DNA from: Candidatus Buchananbacteria bacterium
GTDB taxonomy: Bacteria; Patescibacteriota; Patescibacteriia; CAIXNZ01
Direction: 5' to 3'
Length of the DNA stretch: 14,114 nucleotides
NCBI GenBank assembly: GCA_030592165.1
Contig: JAUVKC010000017.1
Location: 1-14,114 of the forward strand
In this document: piece by piece, positions 1-6,790 of the stretch
How the letters are laid out: every line of letters starts with the position of its first letter
Position numbering within the stretch: the stretch's first letter is position 1
Made by a program: the position numbers and the translations under genes
The notes under the pieces: generated by a model
Told to the model about the DNA's origin: nothing
Database searches by the model: none
What the model saw: only the letters and a program-made list of their open reading frames with translations

Positions 1-639
1 AAAGTAATGGTACCTTTAATGTTTAAAGGTTATAATCCTGTATTTCTATCACTAACCATTTCATTAATCATTGTCATAATTACCTTTTTACTAATTTCAG
101 GTTGGAATAAAAAAACTTTAATTGCTTTACTGGGCACACTTGGCGGATTGGTTATTGCTATTTGGGTATCATATTTATTTGCCAAACTAAGTTACTTGAT
201 CGGCCTTTCAACTGAAGAATCAAGAACACTATTTTACAAACATCCGGAAATAGATTCACAAGGAGTTTTTTTTGCAGGTATTATCATCGGAGCATTAGGT
301 GCTGTGATGGATGTTGCTATGTCAATTGCTAGTCATTTAACAGAATTTAAAGATGTGAATGAAAAAAATAATTTTAATAGTTTATTTAAATCAGGAATCC
401 AGGTAGGTAAAGACATCATGGGCACAATGAGTAATACTTTAATTTTTGCTTATGTTGGTATTTCATTACCATTATTACTTTTGTTCCATGATTTCGGTGG
501 AACTTACAAAAATTTTGTAAATCTTAATTATATAGCAGAAGAAATCGTTCGTTCACTTGGCGGTAGTATCGGCTTGGTAACTGTGGTTCCAATCACTGCA
601 ATTATTGGAGCCTTCTTATACAGCAACCATAAAAAATGA
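1..639 (+). CDS. YibE/F family membrane protein, C-terminal part (5' truncated by window edge)
   Basis: The reading frame is open to the first base, and ATG at 7 is not convincing as a start because the family is normally about 350-400 residues; what is visible is roughly the C-terminal 210. It is an integral membrane protein with about six hydrophobic segments. The sequence carries the YibE/F hallmarks in order: GALGAVMDVAMSIAS near residue 97, a basic/polar loop, then GKDIMGTMSNTLIFAYVG near residue 134, LPLLLL, and EEIVRSLGGSIGLVTVVPIT near the C-terminus. The biochemical role of this family is not established; transport or membrane maintenance is only guessed at. The gene ends at TGA 637-639. 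No hairpin terminator follows before the next gene 113 bases on. Confidence 0.88.
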   Translation, partial: KVMVPLMFKGYNPVFLSLTISLIIVIITFLLISGWNKKTLIALLGTLGGLVIAIWVSYLFAKLSYLIGLSTEESRTLFYKHPEIDSQGVFFAGIIIGALGAVMDVAMSIASHLTEFKDVNEKNNFNSLFKSGIQVGKDIMGTMSNTLIFAYVGISLPLLLLFHDFGGTYKNFVNLNYIAEEIVRSLGGSIGLVTVVPITAIIGAFLYSNHKK

Positions 640-752
640 TATAATTGTATTGAAAACTTAAACACTAATTTATAACCACTAATACTCACTAATTATTAAA
701 CTTTCGTAATATTTCGTGAAAAAAATTTTGTGGTTCAATTAACCTATTAAAC
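640..752 (+). other. Intergenic gap between YibE/F and LOG genes, no confident signal
   Basis: This is AT-rich sequence without a Shine-Dalgarno motif before the LOG start and without a clear terminator. A TTGAAA at 650-655 has only TATAAC at 671-676 behind it, with a 15-base spacer. That could be a weak promoter, but it is not convincing. Confidence 0.4.
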
Positions 753-1469
753 ATGAAGAAAAAAAATAACATTAATGTACCAGCCCATAAAATTCCGACT
801 CATCCTTTAGAACAAAAATCTGATACAAAAAAAATGTCAGATATTTCATGGCGTATTTTTCGTATCATGTCTGAATTTGTTGACGGCTTTCAATTTTTGT
901 CTCAATTCACTAAAGAAGTTACCATATTTGGTTCAGCCAGGCTTAAACCAGATCACAAATGGTACAAAGAAGCTGAAAAACTAGGAGCATTGCTTGTGAA
1001 AAATAATTATAAAGTAATAACTGGCGGAGGTCCTGGGATTATGGAAGCGGCCAATAAGGGTGCGTACAGTGTTGATCCAGAAAAATCAATTGGTATTAAT
1101 ATCCAACTTCCCACAGAACAGAGAATAAATCCATATGTCACAAAAAGTATGGGCTTTTATTATTTCTTTACTCGAAAAGTAATGCTAGCAGCTTCAGCTC
1201 AAGCATATATATATTTTCCAGGAGGATTTGGTACTTCAGATGAGTTTTTTGAAATGATTACCTTAATACAAACAGGAAAAATAAAAAAACTACCTGTCAT
1301 TTTAATGGATAAAAAATTCTGGACACCACTTTTAAAGTGGATGAAAACTACCATGGCCAAAGAATATAAAACTATTAATTCAGAAGATATTAAAATGTTT
1401 CATGTTTGTGATACATCTGAAGAAGCCATGAAATATGTAAAAAAATCAAAAGAACGTTCAATATTTTGA
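753..1469 (+). CDS. LOG family protein (TIGR00730-type Rossmann fold, nucleotide 5'-monophosphate phosphoribohydrolase-like)
   Basis: A cytosolic 238-residue protein. Characterised LOG enzymes release a free base from nucleoside 5'-monophosphates (cytokinin ribotides in plants; other purine nucleotides in bacteria). The two diagnostic motifs are present: GGGPGIMEAANKGA at residues 91-104 and PGGFGTSDE at 156-164, the latter containing the catalytic Glu. The FTRKVM segment at about 139-144 supplies the conserved Arg-Lys. An N-terminal tail of about 30 basic residues precedes the fold. The start at 753 has no Shine-Dalgarno motif; Met28 is an alternative. The actual substrate cannot be told from sequence, and cytokinin production should not be assumed. 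Confidence 0.87.
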   Translation: MKKKNNINVPAHKIPTHPLEQKSDTKKMSDISWRIFRIMSEFVDGFQFLSQFTKEVTIFGSARLKPDHKWYKEAEKLGALLVKNNYKVITGGGPGIMEAANKGAYSVDPEKSIGINIQLPTEQRINPYVTKSMGFYYFFTRKVMLAASAQAYIYFPGGFGTSDEFFEMITLIQTGKIKKLPVILMDKKFWTPLLKWMKTTMAKEYKTINSEDIKMFHVCDTSEEAMKYVKKSKERSIF

Positions 1470-1488
1470 TGATACAAAGGTACATTCA

Positions 1489-1545
1489 GGGTAGAGAGGA
1501 GCCTCTGCTCCGGACATTGCGTTAGTGACGCTCATATCTACACTA
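1489..1545 (+). ncRNA. Candidate structured RNA element, copy 1 (three-way junction)
   Basis: A GC-rich island in an AT-rich gap. GTAGA (1491-1495) pairs with TCTAC (1537-1541) and encloses two hairpins: GGAGC-CTCT-GCTCC (1498-1511) and GCGT-TAGTG-ACGC (1519-1531). The loop TAGTG (1523-1527) could also pair with CACTA (1541-1545) as a pseudoknot. Its first 23 bases match 19 of 23 bases of the element at 3933, and the overall span to the closing CTAC is almost equal (53 versus 54 bases). I do not recognise a named riboswitch class. It lies between the LOG stop and a terminator hairpin. Confidence 0.5.
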
Positions 1546-1574
1546 TTAATTTAAAATAAATTACAACTTTAGTT

Positions 1575-1622
1575 TCCCTTTGTCATAAAGATTTTTAATC
1601 ATGAATGACAAGGGGATTTTTT
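1575..1622 (+). terminator. Rho-independent terminator after LOG / RNA element 1
   Basis: TCCCTTTGTCAT (1575-1586) pairs with ATGACAAGGGGA (1605-1616) as a 12-bp stem with one G-U pair, and a run of T follows at 1617-1622. The 18-base loop can itself pair (GATT with AATC). The possible ATG at 1601 lies in the loop and 3' arm of this hairpin, which argues against it as a start codon. Confidence 0.75.
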
Positions 1623-1624
1623 AT

Positions 1625-1653
1625 TTGCATTTTTTTACAAATATCTGTATATT
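1625..1653 (+). promoter_or_regulatory. Possible promoter for the TIM-barrel gene
   Basis: TTGCAT (1625-1630), a 17-base spacer and TATATT (1648-1653) would start transcription near 1660, almost at the ATG at 1664. The -35 matches the consensus at only three positions. An alternative pairing is TTTACA (1634-1639) with TATTAT (1656-1661). Confidence 0.3.
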
Positions 1654-1663
1654 CGTATTATAT

Positions 1664-2674
1664 ATGTTTACAAAAATTACAACCAAAGATATTCAAAAAG
1701 ACGGCTTGGAAACAATAGCTTGTACTGATTTAGGTGCCTATAATAATATCGGCAAGAATTTTCTCAAACAACACGGCATAGACGCAGTAGTTATTATGGA
1801 AGATAGACTACCTGACTTTTTTTTGACATATAATGAATATGAACCTCATAAAAATACTACTTTGAACCGACATGGGCCTTTCAAACTATTGTTTAATCAA
1901 AATCATTTAAAAGAGCTAATCAATGAATTACATGAGCAAGGAATTAAGGTTTATCTTGGATTTTGGGGACAACTTTTTGATCCACATAAAAAATATTGTT
2001 TACCATGGATCGATAAACATACTGAACTTTGGCGTTTACATGCAGAAAATAATAGTAATACTGACCTTGATCCCTTAGTTACCTTGATGCCAGAAAATAC
2101 TAGTTTTGCTCAAATAGTTTTGAATCAATTCCGAAAATTTAAACGTGACTTTGATATCGATGGCCTATTTTTAGGCGACGGTTTAAACGGCTATAGATTA
2201 TTTAAAGATCCCAGTCAATATAATGATCAGGAAAAGACTAAACATAAATGGACACGATTTTATAAAACTTTAGCCACAGGACTTCACAAATTAGATTGTA
2301 AACTTTTAGCTTATGACTGTATGGGTTTTGAACCTGACACTGCTATCATGCATGGCGCTGATTATCGGAGTCAAGCAGAGGCTGGACTTGATTATTTAAT
2401 TGTCCAGACATATCCTTGTGCCTGGGGTAAAAAATGGCTTAAAAACTTCAAAGGTTTTGATTTTAGATCATGTACAAAAAATCTGGAAGCCACTAAAACA
2501 AAACTAAAAAAAACAAAATGTAAAACTTTTTATACTCTGGAAATGGGGGATAATGTCGAAGGCTGGAAACCAAAAACCAGTCTAACAAAAAAACAACTCA
2601 AATATTTCAAAAGTATTAGCGATGGCAAACTTATTGTCTGGGCAAACAATTTATTCTATAAACTTCTAAAATAA
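1664..2674 (+). CDS. TIM-barrel protein, glycoside-hydrolase-like, unknown specificity
   Basis: A 336-residue protein with no recognised family name. It reads as a (beta/alpha)8 barrel: successive strand-like segments IDAVVIMED (39-47), IKVYLGFWG (94-102), IDGLFLGDG (165-173), KLLAYDC (213-219), DYLIVQTYP (243-251), then TFYTLEMGD and LIVWANN near the end. Several strands end in acidic residues (MED, GDG, AYD, EMGD), as in glycosidases, where carboxylates sit at the C-terminal ends of the strands. No signal peptide is evident from this start, so it would be cytosolic. The upstream in-frame ATG at 1601 would add 21 hydrophobic residues (a possible membrane anchor) but lies inside a terminator hairpin, so ATG 1664 is preferred. 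There is no Shine-Dalgarno motif. A carbohydrate role is inference from the fold only. Confidence 0.6.
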   Translation: MFTKITTKDIQKDGLETIACTDLGAYNNIGKNFLKQHGIDAVVIMEDRLPDFFLTYNEYEPHKNTTLNRHGPFKLLFNQNHLKELINELHEQGIKVYLGFWGQLFDPHKKYCLPWIDKHTELWRLHAENNSNTDLDPLVTLMPENTSFAQIVLNQFRKFKRDFDIDGLFLGDGLNGYRLFKDPSQYNDQEKTKHKWTRFYKTLATGLHKLDCKLLAYDCMGFEPDTAIMHGADYRSQAEAGLDYLIVQTYPCAWGKKWLKNFKGFDFRSCTKNLEATKTKLKKTKCKTFYTLEMGDNVEGWKPKTSLTKKQLKYFKSISDGKLIVWANNLFYKLLK

Positions 2675-2679
2675 CCTCA

Positions 2680-2702
2680 AAGTGCTCAATTGAGCACTTT
2701 TT
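2680..2702 (+). terminator. Rho-independent terminator after the TIM-barrel gene
   Basis: AAGTGCTC (2680-2687) and GAGCACTT (2692-2699) form a perfect 8-bp stem with AATT loop and a T run to 2702. It begins six bases after the stop codon. Confidence 0.85.
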
Positions 2703-2711
2703 AAATTGACT

Positions 2712-2845
2712 AATGACAAAATTATCCCTTTTGTCATTCTGAACACCCACTCCAAAATATTAAACCAAATAAGTAAAAACATTATGTGAAGAATCTATAA
2801 TTTTACTTTTTAGTATATTCTTATCCCCATGAAGACAAAAGGGAT
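2712..2845. repeat. Nested inverted repeats in the gap before the histidine phosphatase gene
   Basis: AATGACAAAA (2712-2721) is the exact inverse of TTTTGTCATT (2729-2738). ATCCCTTTTGTC (2724-2735) is also the exact inverse of GACAAAAGGGAT (2834-2845), 98 bases further on. The same core (CCCTTT, GTCAT) makes up the terminator stem at 1575-1616 on the other side of the TIM-barrel gene. There is no coding sequence inside and no T run after the first hairpin, so it is not an ordinary terminator. It may be a decayed repeat or miniature element; the flanking GTCATTCTGA (2733-2742) and GAAGAATCT (2789-2797) resemble halves of a dispersed repeat common in some bacterial genomes. Confidence 0.45.
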
Positions 2846-2910
2846 TATTATAATCAACCACATATAGAAAAACCTCCAAATGTCCTTTCTTTACATATTA
2901 TCTTTATTTC

Positions 2911-2939
2911 TTGACATTTCTCTTAATAAATGATAATTT
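2911..2939 (+). promoter_or_regulatory. Promoter of the histidine phosphatase gene
   Basis: TTGACA (2911-2916), a 17-base spacer and an extended -10 TGA-TAATTT (TG at 2931-2932, box 2934-2939). The predicted start near 2946 gives a leader of about 40 bases carrying AAGGAGGT at 2972-2979. Confidence 0.75.
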
Positions 2940-2986
2940 TAATTATCAATAGAACATTAAAAACACCAATCAAGGAGGTAATAAAA

Positions 2987-3793
2987 ATGGCAATGCCAAA
3001 TAAAATAAGTTTAATTCGACATGGAATGTCAGAAGGTAATTTGATCCAAAGAGCAGCTAAGAAAGGAGTAAGTATTCATACTCCAGAAGAATTTATGGAC
3101 AGACATACTTGTGATTGGCGATTAACAAATCAAGGAATAGAACAAGCCCAAATTGCCGGACAATGGATTCGTAAAAATATCGGCGCTCATTTTGATCGCT
3201 ATTATGTTTCACATTATCTAAGAGCCCTGGAAACAGCAGGACTTTTAAACCTTCCAAATGCCAAATGGTATAAACATCATTATATTGTTGAAAGAAACTG
3301 GGGTATTTTGGATAGGAAAAAGCCGGAAGAAAGAGCCGAACGATTTGCCTTAGATTTTGAATCAAAAGAAATCAATTCATTTTACTGGGCTCCGCCCAGA
3401 GGCGAATCAATGCTTGATCTTTGTCAGCGTATTGACAGACTTTTAAGCACTCTTTACCGTGAATGCGACAGCCAAGATGTTATTATTGTCTGTCATGGAG
3501 AAATCATGTGGGCTTTTCGCATTATTTTGGAAAAAATCACACTTCATGATTACATTCAATTGAATAACTCAAAGCATCCTCATGATCGTATTCATAACTG
3601 CCAAATACTGCAATATTCAAGAATCAACCCAGAAACAGAAAAGCAAGAAAAATATTTAAATTGGGTGCGTTCTGTCTGCCCATGGGACGAAAATTTATCA
3701 ACTAATGATTGGTCAAAAATTGTTCGTCCTTCATTTACTAATGAACAATTACTCTCTTTTGTTGAAAAAGTACCGCGTTTAATCAAAGATTAA
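2987..3793 (+). CDS. Histidine phosphatase family protein (phosphoglycerate mutase-like)
   Basis: A 268-residue cytosolic protein of the His-phosphatase superfamily, whose members hydrolyse or transfer phosphate through a phospho-histidine. The N-terminal signature is SLIRHGMSEGN, with the nucleophile at His12. Further conserved elements are SHYLRALETA with Arg79, ERNWG near 102-106, PRGESM at 137-142, and VCHGE with the second His at 170. The start is fixed by AAGGAGGT seven bases upstream; the same frame is open further upstream but without a ribosome site. The C-terminal region after residue 190 is longer than in minimal members (LNNSKHPHDRIHNCQILQY) and may shape the substrate pocket. It is transcribed alone, from its own promoter to a terminator. 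The substrate is unknown; true glycolytic mutase activity is not implied. Confidence 0.85.
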   Translation: MAMPNKISLIRHGMSEGNLIQRAAKKGVSIHTPEEFMDRHTCDWRLTNQGIEQAQIAGQWIRKNIGAHFDRYYVSHYLRALETAGLLNLPNAKWYKHHYIVERNWGILDRKKPEERAERFALDFESKEINSFYWAPPRGESMLDLCQRIDRLLSTLYRECDSQDVIIVCHGEIMWAFRIILEKITLHDYIQLNNSKHPHDRIHNCQILQYSRINPETEKQEKYLNWVRSVCPWDENLSTNDWSKIVRPSFTNEQLLSFVEKVPRLIKD

Positions 3794-3850
3794 ATTTGTT
3801 ACTTTGCCCTGGTAAACATCAGGCACCAAAGAAAATGTGGTTAAAAAATC

Positions 3851-3885
3851 AACCGCCAAAGCAATATGCTAGGGCGGTTTTTTTT
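3851..3885 (+). terminator. Rho-independent terminator after the histidine phosphatase gene
   Basis: AACCGCC (3851-3857) pairs with GGCGGTT (3873-3879). The loop contains a secondary AGC/GCT pairing, and eight T follow at 3878-3885. Confidence 0.88.
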
Positions 3886-3895
3886 GCTTAAATTA

Positions 3896-3923
3896 TTAAA
3901 AATATGTAAAATAACATTATATT
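3896..3923 (+). promoter_or_regulatory. Probable mnmA promoter
   Basis: A good -10, TATATT (3918-3923), has only a weak -35, TTAAAA (3896-3901), at 16 bases. The predicted start near 3930 would place the structured RNA element at the very 5' end of the message. Confidence 0.4.
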
Positions 3924-3932
3924 ATTTAATTC

Positions 3933-3988
3933 GGGTAGAATGGATCCCCTGCTCCATTCGGGCCAAGAGCAGGGTCTCTTGACTACCC
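3933..3988 (+). ncRNA. Candidate structured RNA element, copy 2, in the mnmA leader
   Basis: GGGTAG (3933-3938) pairs with CTACCC (3983-3988) and encloses two hairpins: AATGGA/TCCATT (3939-3944 with 3953-3958) and CAAGAG/CTCTTG (3964-3969 with 3976-3981). The loops contain CCCTG (3947-3951) and CAGGG (3970-3974), which are fully complementary and could kiss. A rival fold pairs CCCTGCTC (3947-3954) with GAGCAGGG (3967-3974), so the element could switch between two states. It ends 11 bases before the mnmA ATG, and no Shine-Dalgarno motif is present there. A leader-control role is inference. The junction sequences do not match the purine riboswitch despite the similar layout. Confidence 0.55.
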
Positions 3989-3999
3989 AACTAATTTCT

Positions 4000-5085
4000 A
4001 TGGCCAAAACCAAACCAAAAGTCGCTGTTGGTATGAGCGGGGGAGTTGATTCCTCTGTTGCTGCAGCTTTGCTCAAAAAGAAAGGCTATGATGTTATTGG
4101 TATTTTTATGCATTTCTGGTCTGACCCTCATTATTCAGAAAAACAAAATGTTGCTAATAAATGCTGTTCACTTGAATCAAAAGAAGATGCCAGGCGAGTT
4201 TGTGAGACTTTGGATATCCCACTTTATACCATGAACCTTAATCAGGATTTCAAACAATATATAGTAGACGATTTTCTAAACCAATACAAGAAAGGTTTAA
4301 CGCCAAACCCTTGCGTCTTATGCAACCAGTTTATTAAATTTGGTTTATTCTGGGAAAAAGCTAAAGCAATGGGTGCTGATTATATTGCCACTGGACATTA
4401 CGTTCAGGTGAAAAAGAAAGGTCAAATATTTCATTTATACGAGGGCAAAGATGAAGCTAAAGATCAATCATATTTTTTACATCGTATTAATCAGGAAGTC
4501 TTATCACATTCATTATTCCCGGTTGGTAAATATAAAAAAACAAAAGTCAGGAAACTGGCAAAAAAGTTTAATTTACCGGTTTTTCAAAAACGTGATTCGC
4601 AGGAAATCTGTTTTGTACCAGAAAAAGAACATTATGGATTTCTTTCACGCCATCTAAAATTAAAAAGCGGGGATATTGTTTCAACTGAAGGTAAAAAAAT
4701 CGGAGAACATAACGGACTACCTCTTTATACTATTGGTCAAAGAAAAGGCATAGAACTTCATGGCGGTCCCTGGTATGTTGTTGAATTAGATGCAAAAAAT
4801 AATCAAATCATTGCGACTAATAATCCACAACATAAAAAGCTATTTTCTGATATAATGTATGTGAAAGATATGAACTGGTTAAATACTGAACCAAAACTAC
4901 CATTAAAAGCAGAAGTGCGAATACGTTATATGCACAAAAATCAAATGGCAGAAATTAGTAAAGTAAAAAATAATTATAAAATACAATTTGCTCAAAAACA
5001 AAGAGCAATCACTCCGGGCCAGTCAGCCGTTATATATATAAAAGGGGAAGTACTTGGCGGGGGAATCATCCAAAAACAAAAATGA
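4000..5085 (+). CDS. mnmA: tRNA-specific 2-thiouridylase MnmA
   Basis: MnmA adenylates and then thiolates U34 of the tRNAs for Lys, Glu and Gln in the cytosol, with sulfur delivered as persulfide. The 361-residue length is normal. The PP-loop SGGVDSS begins at residue 13. The catalytic cysteines are visible as NPCVLCN (Cys105) and EICFV (Cys204). TGHY (131-134), KDQSYFL (154-160) and LYTIGQRKGI (242-251) are also typical. ATG 4000 gives the standard MAKTKPKVAVGMSGG start. The in-frame ATG at 3940 would translate the structured leader and adds 20 unrelated residues, so it is rejected. The stop overlaps the MFS gene start by ATGA, implying coupled translation. Confidence 0.96.
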   Translation: MAKTKPKVAVGMSGGVDSSVAAALLKKKGYDVIGIFMHFWSDPHYSEKQNVANKCCSLESKEDARRVCETLDIPLYTMNLNQDFKQYIVDDFLNQYKKGLTPNPCVLCNQFIKFGLFWEKAKAMGADYIATGHYVQVKKKGQIFHLYEGKDEAKDQSYFLHRINQEVLSHSLFPVGKYKKTKVRKLAKKFNLPVFQKRDSQEICFVPEKEHYGFLSRHLKLKSGDIVSTEGKKIGEHNGLPLYTIGQRKGIELHGGPWYVVELDAKNNQIIATNNPQHKKLFSDIMYVKDMNWLNTEPKLPLKAEVRIRYMHKNQMAEISKVKNNYKIQFAQKQRAITPGQSAVIYIKGEVLGGGIIQKQK

Positions 5086-6251
5086 CAACAAAAATCACTA
5101 AAAAACAAAAACTAACCAATCTTTTTTTGGCTGGTTTTATTTTGGCTGTTTCCATGGCTCAAATGGCTTATATTCAGTCAACTTTTTTAAATAAATTTTT
5201 TAGCCTTGAGACTTTAAGTATAATTTTTATCTGTACCTATGTAATTTCATTTATTGCCATGAATCAATATCCAAAACTGATTTGCAGATTCAATAACCTC
5301 AGAACAGCCATTGCACTTTTCATTTTACAAATTTCGTCACTATTAATATTTATTTACCTACCTTACAAAATCCTAATTCCACTGGCTTTTATTTTATATA
5401 CAATCAGTGTTAATTTGATTTTTATTAATTTTGATATTTTTTTAGAAGCTCAAACTTCGAACAAAAAAACAGGCAGGATAAGAGGAGCCTATTACACCCT
5501 ATATAATTTAGGTTGGGTTGTGTCTCCGTTTATTTCAGGGACTATTTTAAGTAAATACGGGTTTAACACTGTATTTATGACAGTAATTTTTCTTTTATTA
5601 CCATTAATGCTTATACTCTTAACAACATTTAAAAAATATTCCAACCATTACTCACATACTCATATAAATTTTTCAGATACTATTAATAAACTCCGACAAA
5701 GAAAAAATATCGCTCAAATATTTATGATTGCCTTACTATTGCAATTTTTCTATGCAACAATGACTCTTTTTCTGCCAGTATATTTAAATAGAACTATTGG
5801 TTTGAGTTGGGAACAATTAGGTATTATATTTACTATCATGTTATTACCATTTGTTTTACTGGAATTTCCCGCAGGTTATTTAGCTGATAAATATTGGGGT
5901 GAAAAAGAAATATTAACTGCAGGGATAATAATCACATCTCTTTCATTAATTGCGATTTCTTTTGTAAACAGCACTTCCATGGTTGTTTGGGCAATCGTTT
6001 TATTTACCAGTCGAGTTGGCGCAAGTTTAATTGAAATAATGAGAGATACATACTTTTTCAAGAAAGTTGAAGTCCAAGACATAGGCGTAATTAATGCTTT
6101 TCGTTCAACTATGCCTTTAGGTTATTTATTATTATCTATCATCGCTGGTATAATTCTGACATTTTTACCAATCGGAGCGATGTTTACGGTGCTAGGCTTA
6201 ATAATGATGACTGGGCTTTATTTCTCTTTAACAATCAAAGATACTTTATAA
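5082..6251 (+). CDS. MFS transporter
   Basis: A 389-residue integral membrane protein with about twelve hydrophobic segments in two six-helix halves, separated by a polar loop near residues 185-210 (SHTHINFSDTINKLRQRKN). The second half contains a motif-A-like GYLADKYWGEKE (about 264-275), the conserved cytoplasmic loop of the major facilitator superfamily. In the first half the corresponding signature is weak, while GRIRGAYYTLYNLGWVVSPF near residue 131 is typical of drug or metabolite MFS members. The substrate is unknown. It starts inside the mnmA stop codon (ATGA), so it is probably co-transcribed and translationally coupled. No functional link between tRNA thiolation and export is evident. 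Confidence 0.85.
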   Translation: MTTKITKKQKLTNLFLAGFILAVSMAQMAYIQSTFLNKFFSLETLSIIFICTYVISFIAMNQYPKLICRFNNLRTAIALFILQISSLLIFIYLPYKILIPLAFILYTISVNLIFINFDIFLEAQTSNKKTGRIRGAYYTLYNLGWVVSPFISGTILSKYGFNTVFMTVIFLLLPLMLILLTTFKKYSNHYSHTHINFSDTINKLRQRKNIAQIFMIALLLQFFYATMTLFLPVYLNRTIGLSWEQLGIIFTIMLLPFVLLEFPAGYLADKYWGEKEILTAGIIITSLSLIAISFVNSTSMVVWAIVLFTSRVGASLIEIMRDTYFFKKVEVQDIGVINAFRSTMPLGYLLLSIIAGIILTFLPIGAMFTVLGLIMMTGLYFSLTIKDTL

Positions 6252-6278
6252 AAATCGTGATTAAACTCGCGATTTTTT
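6251..6278 (+). terminator. Rho-independent terminator after the mnmA-MFS operon
   Basis: AAAATCGTG (6251-6259) pairs with CGCGATTTT (6268-6276) as a 9-bp stem with one G-U pair and a T run to 6278. A weaker CTCTT/AAGAG hairpin with five T (6287-6313) follows and may act as backup. Confidence 0.8.
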
Positions 6279-6314
6279 ATTGACTACTCTTGAATCAATT
6301 TTAAGAGCTTTTTA

Positions 6315-6343
6315 TTGACAATATTTCATGTATTTGCTATGAT
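6315..6343 (+). promoter_or_regulatory. Strong promoter of the secreted-protein gene
   Basis: A perfect -35 TTGACA (6315-6320), a 17-base spacer and an extended -10 TGC-TATGAT (TG at 6335-6336, box 6338-6343). Predicted start is near 6350, followed by AAGGAGGG at 6355-6362. Confidence 0.82.
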
Positions 6344-6368
6344 TAAAAATCAAAAAGGAGGGTTACAT

Positions 6369-6764
6369 ATGAAAACCAAAACTGTATTTGTGACTATTGT
6401 GCTTTTATTAATTGCCACTTCAACTACGCAAGGAAAATCACTCAAAGACTGGACAGCAAAAACTGTCTGGCAAGAATCCAATGGCTGGACATATGCTGTT
6501 GGCAAAGCTTATTACAATCAAACTTCAACTGCGGAATTTTTAAATAGTCAAAATCAAGCAACGATTATGGCTATAAATCTTATTAAGCAACATTCAAATC
6601 TAACTGAAATTAAAGGCTTTCAAATCATTGACTTTGAATACTCTTCAAACCAATATTATGTATTGGCAGCAATACCCAATGATAAAAATCAAATCAAAAA
6701 AATAAACAAAAAAAAAGCCCTACCTTGGGAATGGGATGGGGCTACTATGTTCAAAGAACCATAA
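6369..6764 (+). CDS. Small secreted protein with Sec signal peptide, unknown function
   Basis: A 131-residue protein. Residues 1-22 form a classical signal peptide (MKTK, hydrophobic core VFVTIVLLLIATS, then TTQG before KS), with no lipobox Cys, so it should be released or periplasm-like. The mature part holds GWTYAVGKAYYNQ, an Ala-rich helix-like stretch, then YYVLAAIPN. This layout recalls the LPP20-type domain (a 'vG.a' strand, a helix, and a final strand), but the match is too weak to name. The C-terminus is very Lys-rich (KINKKKA) and ends with a WEWDG segment. ATG 6369 is set by AAGGAGGG six bases upstream; a longer frame from 6315 begins inside the promoter. It is transcribed alone, with a near-consensus promoter and tandem terminators, suggesting abundant expression. 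Confidence 0.72.
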   Translation: MKTKTVFVTIVLLLIATSTTQGKSLKDWTAKTVWQESNGWTYAVGKAYYNQTSTAEFLNSQNQATIMAINLIKQHSNLTEIKGFQIIDFEYSSNQYYVLAAIPNDKNQIKKINKKKALPWEWDGATMFKEP

Positions 6765-6790
6765 TCTGAATTTTTTACAAACCACAAAAA

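Noticed and set aside
2712..2738. Terminator hairpin from the perfect 10-bp inverted repeat
   Set aside because: No T run follows on either strand, and a good terminator already ends the gene at 2680-2702.
3093..3786. Minus-strand open frames inside the histidine phosphatase gene
   Set aside because: Antisense to conserved RHG-family sequence, with no ribosome sites.
3802..3831. Hairpin CTTTG/CAAAG plus CCTG/CAGG after the histidine phosphatase stop, considered as a preQ1-like or regulatory structure
   Set aside because: Interrupted stem, no recognisable ligand-binding core, and a clear terminator follows at 3851; probably incidental.
3933..3988. Purine-type riboswitch, because of the three-way junction with complementary hairpin loops
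   Set aside because: The conserved junction bases of the purine class are absent and the hairpin loops have other sequences; only the general layout is shared.
3940..3999. Extended mnmA start at ATG 3940
   Set aside because: The 20 extra residues are encoded by the paired leader element, have no counterpart in MnmA proteins, and ATG 4000 gives the standard N-terminus.
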